A DNA stretch of 64,000 bases from Duganella sp. OV510. Lineage in GTDB: Bacteria; Pseudomonadota; Gammaproteobacteria; Burkholderiales; Burkholderiaceae_D. Under the pieces are notes generated by a model, which was not told the DNA's origin, did no database searches, and saw only the letters and a program-made list of their open reading frames with translations. Each line of letters begins with the position of its first letter. Within the stretch, counting starts at the first letter, position 1. Shown one piece after another: positions 35,999 through 45,769 of this stretch. The stretch is from contig NZ_FNEQ01000004.1 in NCBI RefSeq assembly GCF_900100205.1, positions 310,001-374,000 on the forward strand, in the 5' to 3' direction. Position numbers and translations under genes: made by a program.

Positions 35999-37177
35999 TT
36001 ATGCACGCTCAATCGCCAGCGCCACGCCCATGCCGCCGCCGATGCACAGCGAGGCCAGGCCTTTCTTGGCGTCACGACGGATCATTTCGTGGATCAGCGT
36101 CACCAGCACGCGGGCGCCGGATGCGCCGATCGGGTGACCGATGGCGATCGCGCCACCATTGACGTTGATCTTGCTGGTATCCCAGCCCATTTCCTTGTTG
36201 ACCGCCACCGCCTGCGCGGCAAACGCTTCGTTGATTTCCAGCAGGTCCAGATCGTCAGGCGTCCAGCCGGCTTTTTTCAGGCACAGCCTGGTGGCCGAGA
36301 CCGGGCCCATGCCCATATAGGCCGGGTCCAGGCCGGACGAGGCGTAGGCCTTGATCCTGGCCAGCACCGGCAGGCCCAGTTCCTTGGCTTTCGACGCGGT
36401 GGTCATGATGACGGCGGCGGCGCCATCGTTCAGGCCGGAGGCGTTGCCGGCGGTGACGGTGCCGTCCTTGGCGAAAGCTGGACGCAGGCCGGCCAGCGCT
36501 TCCAGGGTCGAGCCTGGTTTGACGTATTCATCGGTATCAAAGACGATGCTGCCCTTCTTCTGCACGATTTCCAGCGGCAGGATCTCGTCCTTGAACTTGC
36601 CGGCCTTTTGCGCAGCTTCGGCCTTCAGCTGCGACTGCAGCGCGAATTCGTCCTGCTCGGCGCGCGAGATCTCGTATTTCTTGGCGACGTTCTCGGCGGT
36701 GGTGCCCATATGGTACTGGTTATAGGCATCCCACAGGCCATCGACGATCATCGAATCGACCGCCTTGAAATCGCCCATGCGGAAGCCGTCGCGCGAGCCG
36801 TTGATCACGTGCGGCGAAGCGCTCATGTTTTCCTGGCCGCCGGCGATGACGATCTGCGCGTCGCCTGCCTTCAGCGCCTGCGCCGCCAGGTGGGTGGCTT
36901 TCAGGCCGGAACCGCAAACGTGGTTGATGGTGAAGCCGGGAATCGTGTTCGGCAGGCCGGACTTGATGACGGCTTGGCGCGCCGGGTTCTGGCCGACGCC
37001 GGCGGTCAGCACCTGGCCGAGGATGGCTTCGCTGATCAGGTTGGGATCGATGCCGATCTTGGCAATCAGGCCTTTGATGACATGGGCGCCCAGTTCCGAC
37101 GCCGGCACTTTTGCCAGGCTGCCGCCGAATTTGCCCACACCGGTACGGCCGGCAGCAACGATAACTACATCATCCAT
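35999..37177 (-). CDS. phaA: Acetyl-CoA C-acetyltransferase (beta-ketothiolase)
   Basis: 392-residue thiolase condensing two acetyl-CoA to acetoacetyl-CoA, the first step of polyhydroxybutyrate synthesis. It carries the acyl-accepting Cys in [16 protein letters not shown], the [11 protein letters not shown]is and the second Cys in [15 protein letters not shown]. Start ATG 37177 ([12 protein letters not shown]) has TTGGAGAATCAA upstream. It is first in the operon with phaB; phaC is not in the window. An FNR-type promoter lies about 140-185 nt upstream. Confidence 0.97.
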   Translation of the reverse strand: MDDVVIVAAGRTGVGKFGGSLAKVPASELGAHVIKGLIAKIGIDPNLISEAILGQVLTAGVGQNPARQAVIKSGLPNTIPGFTINHVCGSGLKATHLAAQALKAGDAQIVIAGGQENMSASPHVINGSRDGFRMGDFKAVDSMIVDGLWDAYNQYHMGTTAENVAKKYEISRAEQDEFALQSQLKAEAAQKAGKFKDEILPLEIVQKKGSIVFDTDEYVKPGSTLEALAGLRPAFAKDGTVTAGNASGLNDGAAAVIMTTASKAKELGLPVLARIKAYASSGLDPAYMGMGPVSATRLCLKKAGWTPDDLDLLEINEAFAAQAVAVNKEMGWDTSKINVNGGAIAIGHPIGASGARVLVTLIHEMIRRDAKKGLASLCIGGGMGVALAIERA

Positions 37178-37320
37178 TTGATTCTCCAATGCGCCAGCCG
37201 GAGCCGGCTAAGTTGAGCGACAACGCGAACTTTGATGATACGCCGTCCACCGGCATGCCGTGGCAGGTTTCAATGCTGCGCTGCCGCGAGAAATTCCCGC
37301 AGCGCCACCGTTGGGCACTC

Positions 37321-37362
37321 ATCGTATGCGCCAGTTTCAGCGCACGCCTTGATATGCATCAA
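37321..37362 (-). promoter_or_regulatory. FNR/CRP-type box and aligned -10 upstream of phaA
   Basis: TTGAT-ATGC-ATCAA at 37349-37362 is a perfect match to the FNR/Anr consensus TTGAT-N4-ATCAA. On the minus strand a -10-like TACGAT lies at 37326-37321. If transcription starts at 37314, the box centre falls at -41.5 and the hexamer at -12 to -7, which is the geometry of a class II FNR-activated promoter. The leader to phaA would be about 137 nt. Confidence 0.7.
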
Positions 37363-37401
37363 ACCATCTAAGTTGTATTTTGAAGAAACAATAACTTTTT
37401 T

Positions 37402-38310
37402 TCAAGATAATAATTTGATACCGTCCAGTGAAGACGCGCATTGCTCGCGTATCACGTTGACGAAATCCAGCACATAGGCTTTGTGCTGCTGCGCCGGGGG
37501 CACCGAGACGTACAGTTCGCTCCACAGGCCGTGCTCGCCAACCGGGCGGGCGATCACGTAGTCGTACTCGATATAGTTCTTGATGGCCCAGTTGGGCAGC
37601 GCGGCAATGCCGCGCCGGCTGGCCACCAGCTGTAACACCGCCACCGTCAGCTCGGCGCTGCGGCGCTGGAAATGGATGTTGGCGGGCGCCAGCACTTCGC
37701 GGATCAGGTCGACGCGCTGCGCCGGCATCGGGTAGGTGATCAGGGTTTCGCCTTCGAAGTCGGCGGCCTGCAGGCGGCGCTGCGCGGCCAGCCGATGCTT
37801 TTGCGCCATCACCACCAGGGTTTCGTAGCGGAACAGCGGGAAGGTGGTGAAATCGGCGCCGCAGGACGCGCCGATCGCCAGGTCGGCTTCGCCGCTGCGC
37901 AGCAATTCTTCCGGTTCGCCATGGAAGCCGGACACCAGGTCGATCTCGACCTCCGGCCAGCGCTTGCGGAATTCGTCCAGCACCGGCATCAGCCAGTCGA
38001 AGCAGGTAGGGCATTCCAGCGCCACGCGCAGCTGGCCGGTGTCGCCCTGCGTCAGGCGCGCCACCTCGCGTTCGGCGGTTTCGATTTCCGGCAGCAGCAG
38101 GTCGGCCAGCTTGAGCAGCCGCGCGCCGGTGGCGGTAAACCCGATCGGCACCGATTTGCGCTCAAATAGCGGCCCGCCGTAGCGATCCTCCAGTAACTTG
38201 ATCTGATGCGACAGGGCGGACTGTGTCAGGTTCAGCAGTTGCGCGGCGCGCACCAGGCTGCCGGCCGAGCGCAGTGCGCTCAAAGTGCGTAGATGGCGGA
38301 TCTCAAGCAT
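37402..38310 (-). CDS. metR: LysR-family regulator MetR
   Basis: 302-residue LysR-type activator of methionine biosynthesis that uses homocysteine as coregulator. The N-terminal HTH is HLRTLSALRSAGSLVRAAQL followed by NLTQSALSHQIKLLEDRYG, very close to the MetR signature. The C-terminal co-inducer domain includes LRVALECPTCFDWLMPVLDE. The gene diverges from minC; no metE or metH is adjacent, which is unusual. No Shine-Dalgarno is evident before the ATG (AGTAATAGACC). A TTCACGTGAA palindrome lies about 25 nt upstream. Confidence 0.88.
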   Translation of the reverse strand: MLEIRHLRTLSALRSAGSLVRAAQLLNLTQSALSHQIKLLEDRYGGPLFERKSVPIGFTATGARLLKLADLLLPEIETAEREVARLTQGDTGQLRVALECPTCFDWLMPVLDEFRKRWPEVEIDLVSGFHGEPEELLRSGEADLAIGASCGADFTTFPLFRYETLVVMAQKHRLAAQRRLQAADFEGETLITYPMPAQRVDLIREVLAPANIHFQRRSAELTVAVLQLVASRRGIAALPNWAIKNYIEYDYVIARPVGEHGLWSELYVSVPPAQQHKAYVLDFVNVIREQCASSLDGIKLLS

Positions 38311-38558
38311 GGTCTATTACTTATATTACTTATTTTCACGTGAAGCAAAAAAGTCTTTCATTTTAATGATAGACCGGTTGCCGCACACTTTAGCGCACCA
38401 ATATGAAATGCAGATGACAGCCGGAATCGCTGCAGGCCGCCTGGCAGGCCGCCAATTTACCGGGCCGCACGCTTGCCGGGCCTCCCCTTTCCTGATTTTC
38501 CACAGTAGAATGCTGGTGCCTGCGCATGCGCGCGAGGCTAACCCTGATACTGTCGCCC

Positions 38559-39341
38559 ATGTCCAAGAGCCTGTTTCAAAAGCCCATAGAAATCAAGATT
38601 TCCACCGTCGTCGCCGTCTCCGCCATCCTGGCCACGGCCGACCGCATCGCTCTCGACGCCGCGCTGGCTGAAATGACCGGCGGCACCGCCGACTTTTTCG
38701 AAGACGATCTGACCGTGATCGATGTCGCCGCACTGCCGGCCAACTGCGAACCCGTCGACTGGGGCGGCCTGATCGCCCTGCTGAAAAAATACCGCCTGAA
38801 CCCGGTCGCCGTGCGCAACGCGCCGCCGGAAATGGCGGCCGACATCGCCGCCCACGGCCTCAGCCTGGAAACCGCCAGCGCCAAGCCGAAGGAAGAGACA
38901 CCGGCCGAGCCTAGGCCAACCGCAGCGCCGGCGCCAACGCCGGTGGCGGTGGCCGCCGCACAATCGCAGCCGCCGGCCGCCGCCAGCAACGGCACCGACG
39001 TGATGATCATCGACACGCCGGTGCGCGCCGGCCAGCGCATCTACGCGCGCGGCTGCGACCTGGTGGTGACCGCCGTGGTCAACAACGGCGCCGAAATCAT
39101 CGCCGACGGCAGCATCCACGTGTACAACACGCTCAACGGCCGCGCGCTGGCGGGCGCCTCCGGCAATGCCCAGGCACGCATTTTTGCCTTGAACATGGCG
39201 CCGGAACTGGTCTCCATCGCCGGCGTCTACAGCACGTTCGAAGACGGCTTCCCGACCGAATATGCACGCGCGCCGACGCAAATTCGCCTGGTTGGTGACA
39301 GAATCGATATATCATCTGTCAATACGGCCAACCGCGCTTAA
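38559..39341 (+). CDS. minC: Septum site-determining protein MinC
   Basis: 260-residue inhibitor of FtsZ polymerisation that with MinD prevents polar septation. The N-terminal FtsZ-binding domain begins SKSLFQKPIEIKIST. A Pro/Ala-rich linker (about residues 108-145) leads to the C-terminal beta-helix (RAGQRIYARGCDLVVTAVV, GSIHVYNTLNGRALAGASG) that binds MinD. The ATG at 38559 is chosen over the upstream GTG-type frame because it matches family starts, although its ribosome-binding site is weak. First gene of minCDE. Confidence 0.95.
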   Translation: MSKSLFQKPIEIKISTVVAVSAILATADRIALDAALAEMTGGTADFFEDDLTVIDVAALPANCEPVDWGGLIALLKKYRLNPVAVRNAPPEMAADIAAHGLSLETASAKPKEETPAEPRPTAAPAPTPVAVAAAQSQPPAAASNGTDVMIIDTPVRAGQRIYARGCDLVVTAVVNNGAEIIADGSIHVYNTLNGRALAGASGNAQARIFALNMAPELVSIAGVYSTFEDGFPTEYARAPTQIRLVGDRIDISSVNTANRA

Positions 39342-39368
39342 AGCACACCACTCTGAAAAGGATTATTC

Positions 39369-40184
39369 GTGGCAAGAATTATTGTTGTAACGTCCGGCAA
39401 GGGCGGTGTAGGTAAAACCACCTCCAGCGCCAGCTTCTCCACTGGCCTGGCCATGCGCGGCCACAAGACCGCCGTAATCGACTTCGACGTCGGCCTGCGT
39501 AACCTCGACCTGATCATGGGCTGCGAACGCCGCGTGGTGTACGACCTGATCAATGTCATCAACAAGGAAGCAACGCTGACCCAGGCGCTGATCAAGGACA
39601 AGCATTGCGACAACCTGTTCATCCTGCCGGCCTCGCAGACGCGCGATAAGGATGCGCTGTCCGAAGACGGCGTGGAAGTAGTGCTGCACGAACTGATCAA
39701 CATGGGCTTCGAGTTCATCATCTGCGATTCGCCGGCCGGCATCGAGCACGGCGCGCTGATGGCGCTGACCTTTGCCGATGAAGCGATCATCGTCACCAAC
39801 CCGGAAGTATCGTCGGTGCGCGATTCCGACCGCATTCTCGGCATCATCCAGGCCAAGTCGCGCCGCGCCCAGACCGGCGGCGAACCGGTCAAGGAGCACC
39901 TGCTGATCACCCGTTACTCGCCGAAGCGCGTGGAAGCGGACGAGATGCTGTCGTATGAAGACGTGAAAGAGATTTTGCGCATTCCTCTGATCGGCATCAT
40001 CCCGGAATCGGAATCGGTGCTGCATGCTTCGAACCAGGGTAATCCGGCAATTCACTTCAAGGGCACCGATGTGGCGGAAGCCTATGAAGACGTGGTGTCG
40101 CGCTTCCTCGGCCAGGACCTGCCACTGCGCTTTACCAACTATGAAAAGCCTGGCCTGTTGCAGCGTATCTTCGGGAGCAAGTAA
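39369..40184 (+). CDS. minD: Septum site-determining ATPase MinD
   Basis: 271-residue membrane-associated ParA-type ATPase that recruits MinC and oscillates with MinE. The deviant Walker [10 protein letters not shown] is at the N-terminus; [20 protein letters not shown] and the switch segment [12 protein letters not shown] are typical. The C-terminal amphipathic membrane-targeting helix is present ([10 protein letters not shown]). Start is GTG at 39369 with AAAAGGATTATTC before it. It lies 27 nt after minC and 2 nt before minE. Confidence 0.97.
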   Translation: MARIIVVTSGKGGVGKTTSSASFSTGLAMRGHKTAVIDFDVGLRNLDLIMGCERRVVYDLINVINKEATLTQALIKDKHCDNLFILPASQTRDKDALSEDGVEVVLHELINMGFEFIICDSPAGIEHGALMALTFADEAIIVTNPEVSSVRDSDRILGIIQAKSRRAQTGGEPVKEHLLITRYSPKRVEADEMLSYEDVKEILRIPLIGIIPESESVLHASNQGNPAIHFKGTDVAEAYEDVVSRFLGQDLPLRFTNYEKPGLLQRIFGSK

Positions 40185-40186
40185 TC

Positions 40187-40438
40187 ATGGCCCTGCTGTC
40201 CTTCCTGTTTCCACCCAAGCCGAAAACCGCGACTGCGGCCAAGGAACGCTTGCAGATCATCATCGCGCGCGAGCGCAGCGGCCGCGCCGGCCCGGACTTC
40301 CTGCCGGCGCTGCATAAAGAGCTGATCGAAGTGATCTCCAAGTACACCAAGGTCAACGCCGACGACATCAAGATCTCGCTGGACCGCCAGGGCAACCTGG
40401 AAGTGCTCGACGTCAACGTCGTCCTGCCGGACGCCTAA
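40187..40438 (+). CDS. minE: Cell division topological specificity factor MinE
   Basis: 83 residues. The N-terminal MinD-interacting part ([20 protein letters not shown] followed by [10 protein letters not shown]) and the C-terminal dimer domain with [23 protein letters not shown] residues match MinE. It stimulates MinD ATPase and confines division to midcell. Last gene of minCDE, overlapping the convergent DUF697-like gene by 4 nt. Confidence 0.96.
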   Translation: MALLSFLFPPKPKTATAAKERLQIIIARERSGRAGPDFLPALHKELIEVISKYTKVNADDIKISLDRQGNLEVLDVNVVLPDA

Positions 40439-40956
40439 GCTGACGCCGGCTGGCGGTGCACGCCAGCCGCCAGCAGTTCCTGCGCCACCCTGGCGCAGGC
40501 GTCCACATGCTGGTAGCCGATCTGGCGGAAGGCGTAGAAGCCGATGCCGGCCGACGCCAGCTGACCGGCCAGCGGCACCAGCTTGCTGGCCTGCTGCGCC
40601 ACCGTCTTGAAACCGGTCTTGCGCAACACCTGCTTCACCACTTCCCGCGTCACCAGTTTCCCCACCAGCATGCCGCCGACGCCGATCGCCGCTTCATAGG
40701 CGATCAGCCGGAACTTCGGCTGCAGGCGCTCGATTTGCTGTTCGGACAGACCGAATTCCTGATTGATATCGTCAATTAACAACGAAAACAGGCGCAGATC
40801 GGAGACGATGTCGAGCCCCGGAACCGGCACCGCAGCCATGCCGGCAGACACCATCGCACGCCGCCGCACCAGCTGCCGGCAGCGTTCCCTCACTATGGAA
40901 ATATCGCTTTGCGACGCTGGCAGCAGCGTCCAATTTGTGTCTTTTTTGCTGCGCAT
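40435..40956 (-). CDS. DUF697-like / YcjF-like hypothetical protein
   Basis: 173 residues. It contains [40 protein letters not shown] and a C-terminal Gly/Ala-rich region ([31 protein letters not shown]) that is probably membrane-associated helix. The pattern recalls DUF697 proteins, which have no defined function. It is convergent with minE and divergent from the response regulator, with the -35 TTGACA promoter 41013-41040 on the other strand. Confidence 0.6.
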   Translation of the reverse strand: MRSKKDTNWTLLPASQSDISIVRERCRQLVRRRAMVSAGMAAVPVPGLDIVSDLRLFSLLIDDINQEFGLSEQQIERLQPKFRLIAYEAAIGVGGMLVGKLVTREVVKQVLRKTGFKTVAQQASKLVPLAGQLASAGIGFYAFRQIGYQHVDACARVAQELLAAGVHRQPASA

Positions 40957-41012
40957 GCGCCCTCCTCAACCGCGTAGTACGTTCTTGCCATTTTTCAACT
41001 TCTGCATTGAAT

Positions 41013-41040
41013 TTGACATTTTTCCAGTGTACCGTGTAAT
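41013..41040 (+). promoter_or_regulatory. Sigma70-type promoter upstream of the response regulator
   Basis: Consensus TTGACA at 41013-41018 and TGTAAT at 41035-41040 (5 of 6 matches) are separated by 16 nt in an AT-rich intergenic region. It reads toward the response regulator at 41194, giving a leader of about 145 nt. Confidence 0.6.
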
Positions 41041-41193
41041 GCAAATGCGGCCTGCCACGATGAAAAACAAGCATTGCCATAAAATCATTGATAGTGTCCT
41101 TAGAAAATATTTTTAGCCTTTTTGCTAATTTAATTGTAAATCTCTGTTATATTTGGCGTGACTTCTCTTTAACATTTCCCAGCAGGCAACAGC

Positions 41194-41883
41194 ATGAGAA
41201 TTGCCGTACTCGACAATGACCGCAGCCAGGCAGAACTGATTTGCCAGGTGCTGACCTCGGCAGGCCACATCTGCCATAGCTTCCAGACCGCCAAGGATGT
41301 GCTGGCACAGCTGCGCAAAGACAGTTACGACATGCTGATACTCGACTGGCAGGTGGTCGACCTGGGCGGCGCCGAAGTACTGCGCCGCGCCCGCGAAAAG
41401 CTGCCGGACAACGCTCCGGTACTGTTCCTCACCACCAGTTCCGGCGAGGACGACATCGTTGCCGGCCTGACAGCAGGCGCCGACGACTACATGATCAAGC
41501 CGCTGCGCCGCAGCGAGATGGTGGCGCGCGTGCAGGCGTTGCTGCGGCGTGCCTATCCGGCGCAGAACGGCGCCGAATCGCTGCAATTCGGCCAATATGT
41601 GTTTGAAACCCGCCCTGGCCGGCTGCTGATGGACGGCATCGTGCTGGACGTCACGCACAAGGAGTTCTACCTGGCGCTGCTGTTTTTCCGCAACATCGGC
41701 CGTCCGCTGTCGCGCGCCTACATCCACGAAGCGGTGTGGATACGCGAAACCGTGGTGCCTTCGCGTACCATGGACACCCACGTCTCGCGCGTGCGCAACA
41801 AATTGCAATTAAAGCCAGAAAACGGCTTCCGCCTGGTGCCGGTCTACAGCTACGGCTACCGCCTGGAAAAACTCGGCGCCTGA
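41194..41883 (+). CDS. OmpR/PhoB-family response regulator
   Basis: 229 residues. The receiver domain (1-120) has the acidic pair in VLDNDRSQ, the phosphorylated Asp in MLILDWQVVD near residue 51, the Thr switch in LFLTTSSGE and the Lys in YMIKPLRR. The C-terminal winged helix (about 130-225) ends in MDTHVSRVRNKLQLKPENGF and YGYRLEKLGA. There is no cognate kinase beside it, so it is an orphan; its regulon is unknown. Confidence 0.9.
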   Translation: MRIAVLDNDRSQAELICQVLTSAGHICHSFQTAKDVLAQLRKDSYDMLILDWQVVDLGGAEVLRRAREKLPDNAPVLFLTTSSGEDDIVAGLTAGADDYMIKPLRRSEMVARVQALLRRAYPAQNGAESLQFGQYVFETRPGRLLMDGIVLDVTHKEFYLALLFFRNIGRPLSRAYIHEAVWIRETVVPSRTMDTHVSRVRNKLQLKPENGFRLVPVYSYGYRLEKLGA

Positions 41884-41946
41884 TCCAGGGCAAGGCAACT
41901 GCTCATGCTTTGGGCAGTCCTGCGGGCAACATACTGGCAGTAGGGG

Positions 41947-41952
41947 TATAAT
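41947..41952 (+). promoter_or_regulatory. Candidate -10 box of hemA
   Basis: A consensus TATAAT, preceded by GGGG, lies 30 nt before the hemA ATG, implying a leader of about 25 nt. No clear -35 is seen at the usual spacing (GGGCAA). Confidence 0.4.
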
Positions 41953-41982
41953 GTCCGCATATATTATCTGTCTGGACCCGAA

Positions 41983-43257
41983 ATGCAGCTGCTTGCCGTC
42001 GGCCTCAATCACACCACCGCACCGGTCTCGCTTCGCGAGCAGCTGGCGTTCGCCCCTGACCAGCTCGGCCAGGCGGTGATGGCGGCGCGTTCGTGGTTCG
42101 AGCGCATCGACCACCGTGGCGGCGATGAGGCGGCCATCCTGTCGACCTGCAACCGCACCGAGTTGTATGCCGCCAGCACCGTGCCCGACCCGCTCGACGC
42201 CGGCGCGCATTTCCTCGCCGACTTCCACCAGCTGAACTACAGCGAACTGCGCCCGCACCTGTACATGCTGCCGCAGCATGACGCCGTCCGCCACACCTTC
42301 CGCGTCGCCTCCGGGCTTGATTCGATGGTGCTGGGCGAAACCCAGATCCTCGGCCAGATCAAGGACGCCATCCGCACCGCCGATGAAGCAGGCGGCCTCG
42401 GCACCTATCTGCACCAGCTGTTCCAGCGTTCGTTCTCGGTGGCCAAGGAAGTGCGCAGCACCACCGAAATCGGCGCCCACAGCGTGTCGATGGCGGCTGC
42501 CGCCGTGCGCCTGTCGCAGCGCATCTTCGACAAGATCTCCGAGCAGAACGTGCTGTTCATCGGCGCCGGCGAGATGATCGAGCTGTGCGCCACGCACTTC
42601 GCGGCGCAGAATCCGAAAACCATCACCATCGCCAACCGCACGCTGGAACGCGGCGAACTGCTGGCGCACCGCTACGGCGGCCGCGCCATCCGCCTGGCTG
42701 ATTTGCAGGACAAGCTGCACCAGTACGACATCGTGATTTCCTGCACCGCCTCGTCGCTGCCGCTGATCGGCCTCGGCATGGTGGAGCGCGCCATCAAGGC
42801 CCGTCGCCACAAGCCGATGTTCATGGTCGACCTGGCGGTGCCGCGCGATATCGAGCCGGAAGTGGCGCGCCTGAACGACGCCTTCCTGTACACCGTCGAC
42901 GACCTCGGCAAGGTGGTGCAGACCGGCCTGGAAAACCGCCAGGCGGCCGTGGCACAGGCTGAGGCCATCATCGAAACCCGCGTGCAGTCGTTTATGCACT
43001 GGATCGACGACCGCGCCGTGGTGCCGGTGATCCAGAGCCTGCAGGAAAACAGCGAGGCGCTGCGCCTGATGGAACTGGAACGCGCACGCAAGATGCTGGC
43101 CAAGGGCGAAGATATCGACACCGTGCTGGAAGCGCTGTCGAAGGGACTGACCGCCAAGTTCATGCACGGTCCGCAACAAGCGCTGCGCCACGCCCACGGC
43201 GACGAACGCGCGCAACTGGCAGAAATCCTGCCGCAGATGTTCCGCGGCCGCCGTTAG
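41983..43257 (+). CDS. hemA: Glutamyl-tRNA reductase
   Basis: 424-residue NADPH enzyme making glutamate-1-semialdehyde, the first step of C5-pathway heme synthesis. The N-terminus [20 protein letters not shown], the catalytic Cys in [12 protein letters not shown], and [19 protein letters not shown] are hallmark segments, followed by an NADPH Rossmann domain ([15 protein letters not shown]) and a C-terminal dimerisation helix region. It heads a run hemA-prfA-dsbB-prmC. Confidence 0.97.
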   Translation: MQLLAVGLNHTTAPVSLREQLAFAPDQLGQAVMAARSWFERIDHRGGDEAAILSTCNRTELYAASTVPDPLDAGAHFLADFHQLNYSELRPHLYMLPQHDAVRHTFRVASGLDSMVLGETQILGQIKDAIRTADEAGGLGTYLHQLFQRSFSVAKEVRSTTEIGAHSVSMAAAAVRLSQRIFDKISEQNVLFIGAGEMIELCATHFAAQNPKTITIANRTLERGELLAHRYGGRAIRLADLQDKLHQYDIVISCTASSLPLIGLGMVERAIKARRHKPMFMVDLAVPRDIEPEVARLNDAFLYTVDDLGKVVQTGLENRQAAVAQAEAIIETRVQSFMHWIDDRAVVPVIQSLQENSEALRLMELERARKMLAKGEDIDTVLEALSKGLTAKFMHGPQQALRHAHGDERAQLAEILPQMFRGRR

Positions 43258-43341
43258 CGCCCCCCGCTGGCGGCCCACAGCGCCGCCGCCCTCTCCTCGC
43301 CGCCACTGCGCGGCGCCTGCTTTACTCTCTAAGAATACGCT

Positions 43342-44418
43342 ATGAAACCATCCATGCTGGGCAAGCTCGATCAACTGGCAAACCGCCTGGTCGAACTCGA
43401 TGAATTGCTGATGTCCGAAGGCGCCACCGACAATATGGACGCCTACCGCAAGATGACCCGCGAGCACGCCGAAATCGGCCCGCTGGTGGCGGTCTACAAG
43501 TCCTACCAGGAAGCGCTGGGCGACATCGCCGCCGCCGAGGACATGCTGGCCGATCCGGACATGAAGGAATTCGCCCAGGAGGAAATCGAAGCAGCCAAGG
43601 TGCGCACCGCCGAGCTGGACCTCGAACTGCAAAAAATGCTGCTGCCGAAGGACGCCAACGACGAGCGCAACATCTTCCTGGAAATCCGCGCCGGCACCGG
43701 TGGCGACGAGTCGGCGCTGTTTGCCGGCGACCTGCTGCGCATGTACACCCGCTACGCCGAACGCAACCGCTGGCAGGTGGAGATGGTGTCGGAATCCGCG
43801 TCCGACCTGGGCGGCTACCGCGAGGTCATCGTGCGCCTGGTCGGCAACGGCGTCTACTCGAAGCTGAAGTTCGAATCCGGCGGCCACCGCGTGCAGCGCG
43901 TGCCAGCCACCGAAACCCAGGGCCGCATCCACACCTCGGCCTGCACGGTGGCGGTGATGCCGGAGGCGGACGAGGTCGAAGACGTCAACATCAATCCATC
44001 CGAGCTGCGCATCGACACCTACCGCGCGTCCGGCGCCGGCGGCCAGCACATCAACAAGACCGATTCCGCCGTCCGCATCACCCACCTGCCGACCGGCATC
44101 GTGGTCGAGTGCCAGGACGACCGCTCCCAACACAAGAACAAGGCGCAGGCGATGAAGGTGCTGGCCACCCGCATCAAGGACGTGCAGCTGCGCGAGGCGC
44201 AGGCCAAGGAAGCGGCTACCCGCAAGAGCCTGATCGGTTCCGGCGACCGCAGCGAGCGCATCCGCACCTACAACTACCCGCAAGGGCGCATGACCGACCA
44301 CCGCATCAACCTGACCTTGTACAAGCTGGACTTCATCATGGACGGCGATCTGAACGAACTGGTCAACGCGCTGGTGGCCGAGCACCAGGCCGAGCTGCTG
44401 GCCGCGCTGGGTGATTAA
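43342..44418 (+). CDS. prfA: Peptide chain release factor 1
   Basis: 358 residues; releases peptides at UAA and UAG codons. The GGQ motif is in [20 protein letters not shown], where PrmC methylates the Gln. The usual N-terminal helical domain ([20 protein letters not shown]) and C-terminal [20 protein letters not shown] are present. 84 nt separate it from hemA. The encoding of its modifying enzyme two genes downstream is the conserved arrangement. Confidence 0.98.
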   Translation: MKPSMLGKLDQLANRLVELDELLMSEGATDNMDAYRKMTREHAEIGPLVAVYKSYQEALGDIAAAEDMLADPDMKEFAQEEIEAAKVRTAELDLELQKMLLPKDANDERNIFLEIRAGTGGDESALFAGDLLRMYTRYAERNRWQVEMVSESASDLGGYREVIVRLVGNGVYSKLKFESGGHRVQRVPATETQGRIHTSACTVAVMPEADEVEDVNINPSELRIDTYRASGAGGQHINKTDSAVRITHLPTGIVVECQDDRSQHKNKAQAMKVLATRIKDVQLREAQAKEAATRKSLIGSGDRSERIRTYNYPQGRMTDHRINLTLYKLDFIMDGDLNELVNALVAEHQAELLAALGD

Positions 44419-44489
44419 GAACGGGCTAAGGCTGAAATAGCAACTTTGTGCGAAAATCAGCCGCTATACCTCACTCACCGGACCACCCC

Positions 44490-44960
44490 ATGCTACATAC
44501 CCGCTCCCTGCTATTGTCCATCGCTGTCGGCGCTTTCGGCCTGATCGGCGTCGCCCTGTACCTGCAGCACGGGCTGGACATGCTGCCCTGCCCGCTGTGC
44601 GTGATCCAGCGCTACCTGTTCCTCGCCGTCGGCATCCTGGCGCTGATCGGCGCCTACACCAGCCAGCCCAAGGCCTTCGCCGGCCTCGGCCTGCTGGCCG
44701 CGCTGGGCGGCCTCGGCACCGCCGGCAAGCACCTGTGGGTGCTGGCCCATCCCGGCCTGTCGTGCGGCATCGACCCGATGGAGACCTTCCTCAACAAGAT
44801 CCCCACTGCCACTTACCTGCCGTTCCTGTTCAAGGCCGACGGCCTGTGCGAGGACGCGCTGGCGCCATGGTTCGGCCTGTCGATTCCGCAGTGGTCGTTC
44901 CTGTGGTTCGGCCTGTTCTCGCTGTCGCTGGCCTGGCTGCTGATCCGCCGCACCAAATGA
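44490..44960 (+). CDS. dsbB: Disulfide bond formation protein B
   Basis: 156-residue inner-membrane protein that reoxidises DsbA and passes electrons to quinone. Four membrane helices (SLLLSIAVGAFGLIGVALYL, YLFLAVGILALIGAYT, AGLGLLAALGGLGTAG, WSFLWFGLFSLSLAWLLI) are separated by periplasmic loops with the redox CPLC pair and a second pair in LSCGIDP and GLCED. The ATG at 44490 is chosen as the start. Its stop overlaps the prmC start (ATGA). Confidence 0.94.
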   Translation: MLHTRSLLLSIAVGAFGLIGVALYLQHGLDMLPCPLCVIQRYLFLAVGILALIGAYTSQPKAFAGLGLLAALGGLGTAGKHLWVLAHPGLSCGIDPMETFLNKIPTATYLPFLFKADGLCEDALAPWFGLSIPQWSFLWFGLFSLSLAWLLIRRTK

Positions 44961-45769
44961 GCCAGACCATCGCCGCCCTGCAACGGCAGTCCGCACTGGA
45001 CGCGCTGGATAACCGCGTGCTGCTGTGCCACGCACTGGGCGTCAACCGCATCGCCCTGATCACCCAGTCGGAACGCGTGCTGAGCGACGCAGAAATGCAG
45101 CGCTACAGCGCCCTGGTGCAGCGCCGCCTCGATGGCGAGCCGATCGCCTACATCGTCGGCCAGCGCGAATTCTTCGGCCTGCCGTTTGAAGTCAGCAACG
45201 CGGTGCTGATACCGCGTCCCGACACCGAGCTGCTGGTCGAGCTGACGCTGGACCGCCTGCCGCGCGACGGCCGCGTGCTGGACATGGGCACCGGCAGCGG
45301 CGCCATCGCCGTCTCGCTGGCGCACACCCGCAAGGACGCCGACGTCACCGCGCTGGACGTCAGCGCCGACGCGCTGGCCATCGCCCGCCGCAACGCCGAC
45401 AGCAACGGCGCGCGCGTCACCTTCCTGCAAAGCGACTGGTATGCCGCGCTGCAAGACGCGCCGCGCTTCGATGTGATTGCCTCCAATCCGCCCTACATCG
45501 CCAGCGGCGACCGCCACCTGTCCGAAGGCGACCTGCGCTTCGAGCCAAGCGGCGCGCTGACCGACCACGCCGACGGCCTGTCGGCGCTGCGCACCATCAT
45601 CGCCGGCGCGCCGCAACACCTGCACCCGCAAGGCTGGCTGCTGATGGAACACGGCTACGATCAGGCGCAAGCGGTGCGCGCGCTGCTCAGCGCAGCCGGC
45701 TATACGGAAGTGCAAAGCTGGCGCGACCTGGCCGATATCGAACGCGTCAGCGGCGGCCGGATCGGCTGA
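44957..45769 (+). CDS. prmC: Release factor glutamine methyltransferase
   Basis: 270-residue SAM-dependent enzyme that methylates the GGQ glutamine of release factors. It shows GQREFFGLPFEVSNAVLIPR, PRPDTELLVE, the SAM motif VLDMGTGSGAIAVSLA and the catalytic NPPY in VIASNPPYIASGDRHL. Its start overlaps the dsbB stop by ATGA, so translation is coupled. A frame on the same strand that reaches further upstream is a shadow of dsbB. Confidence 0.96.
   Translation: MSQTIAALQRQSALDALDNRVLLCHALGVNRIALITQSERVLSDAEMQRYSALVQRRLDGEPIAYIVGQREFFGLPFEVSNAVLIPRPDTELLVELTLDRLPRDGRVLDMGTGSGAIAVSLAHTRKDADVTALDVSADALAIARRNADSNGARVTFLQSDWYAALQDAPRFDVIASNPPYIASGDRHLSEGDLRFEPSGALTDHADGLSALRTIIAGAPQHLHPQGWLLMEHGYDQAQAVRALLSAAGYTEVQSWRDLADIERVSGGRIG

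Noticed and set aside
38335..38360. MetR operator upstream of metR (TTCACGTGAA and TGAA...TTCA)
   Set aside because: Half-site orientation and spacing do not fit the TGAA-N5-TTCA consensus, so it is mentioned only within the metR entry.
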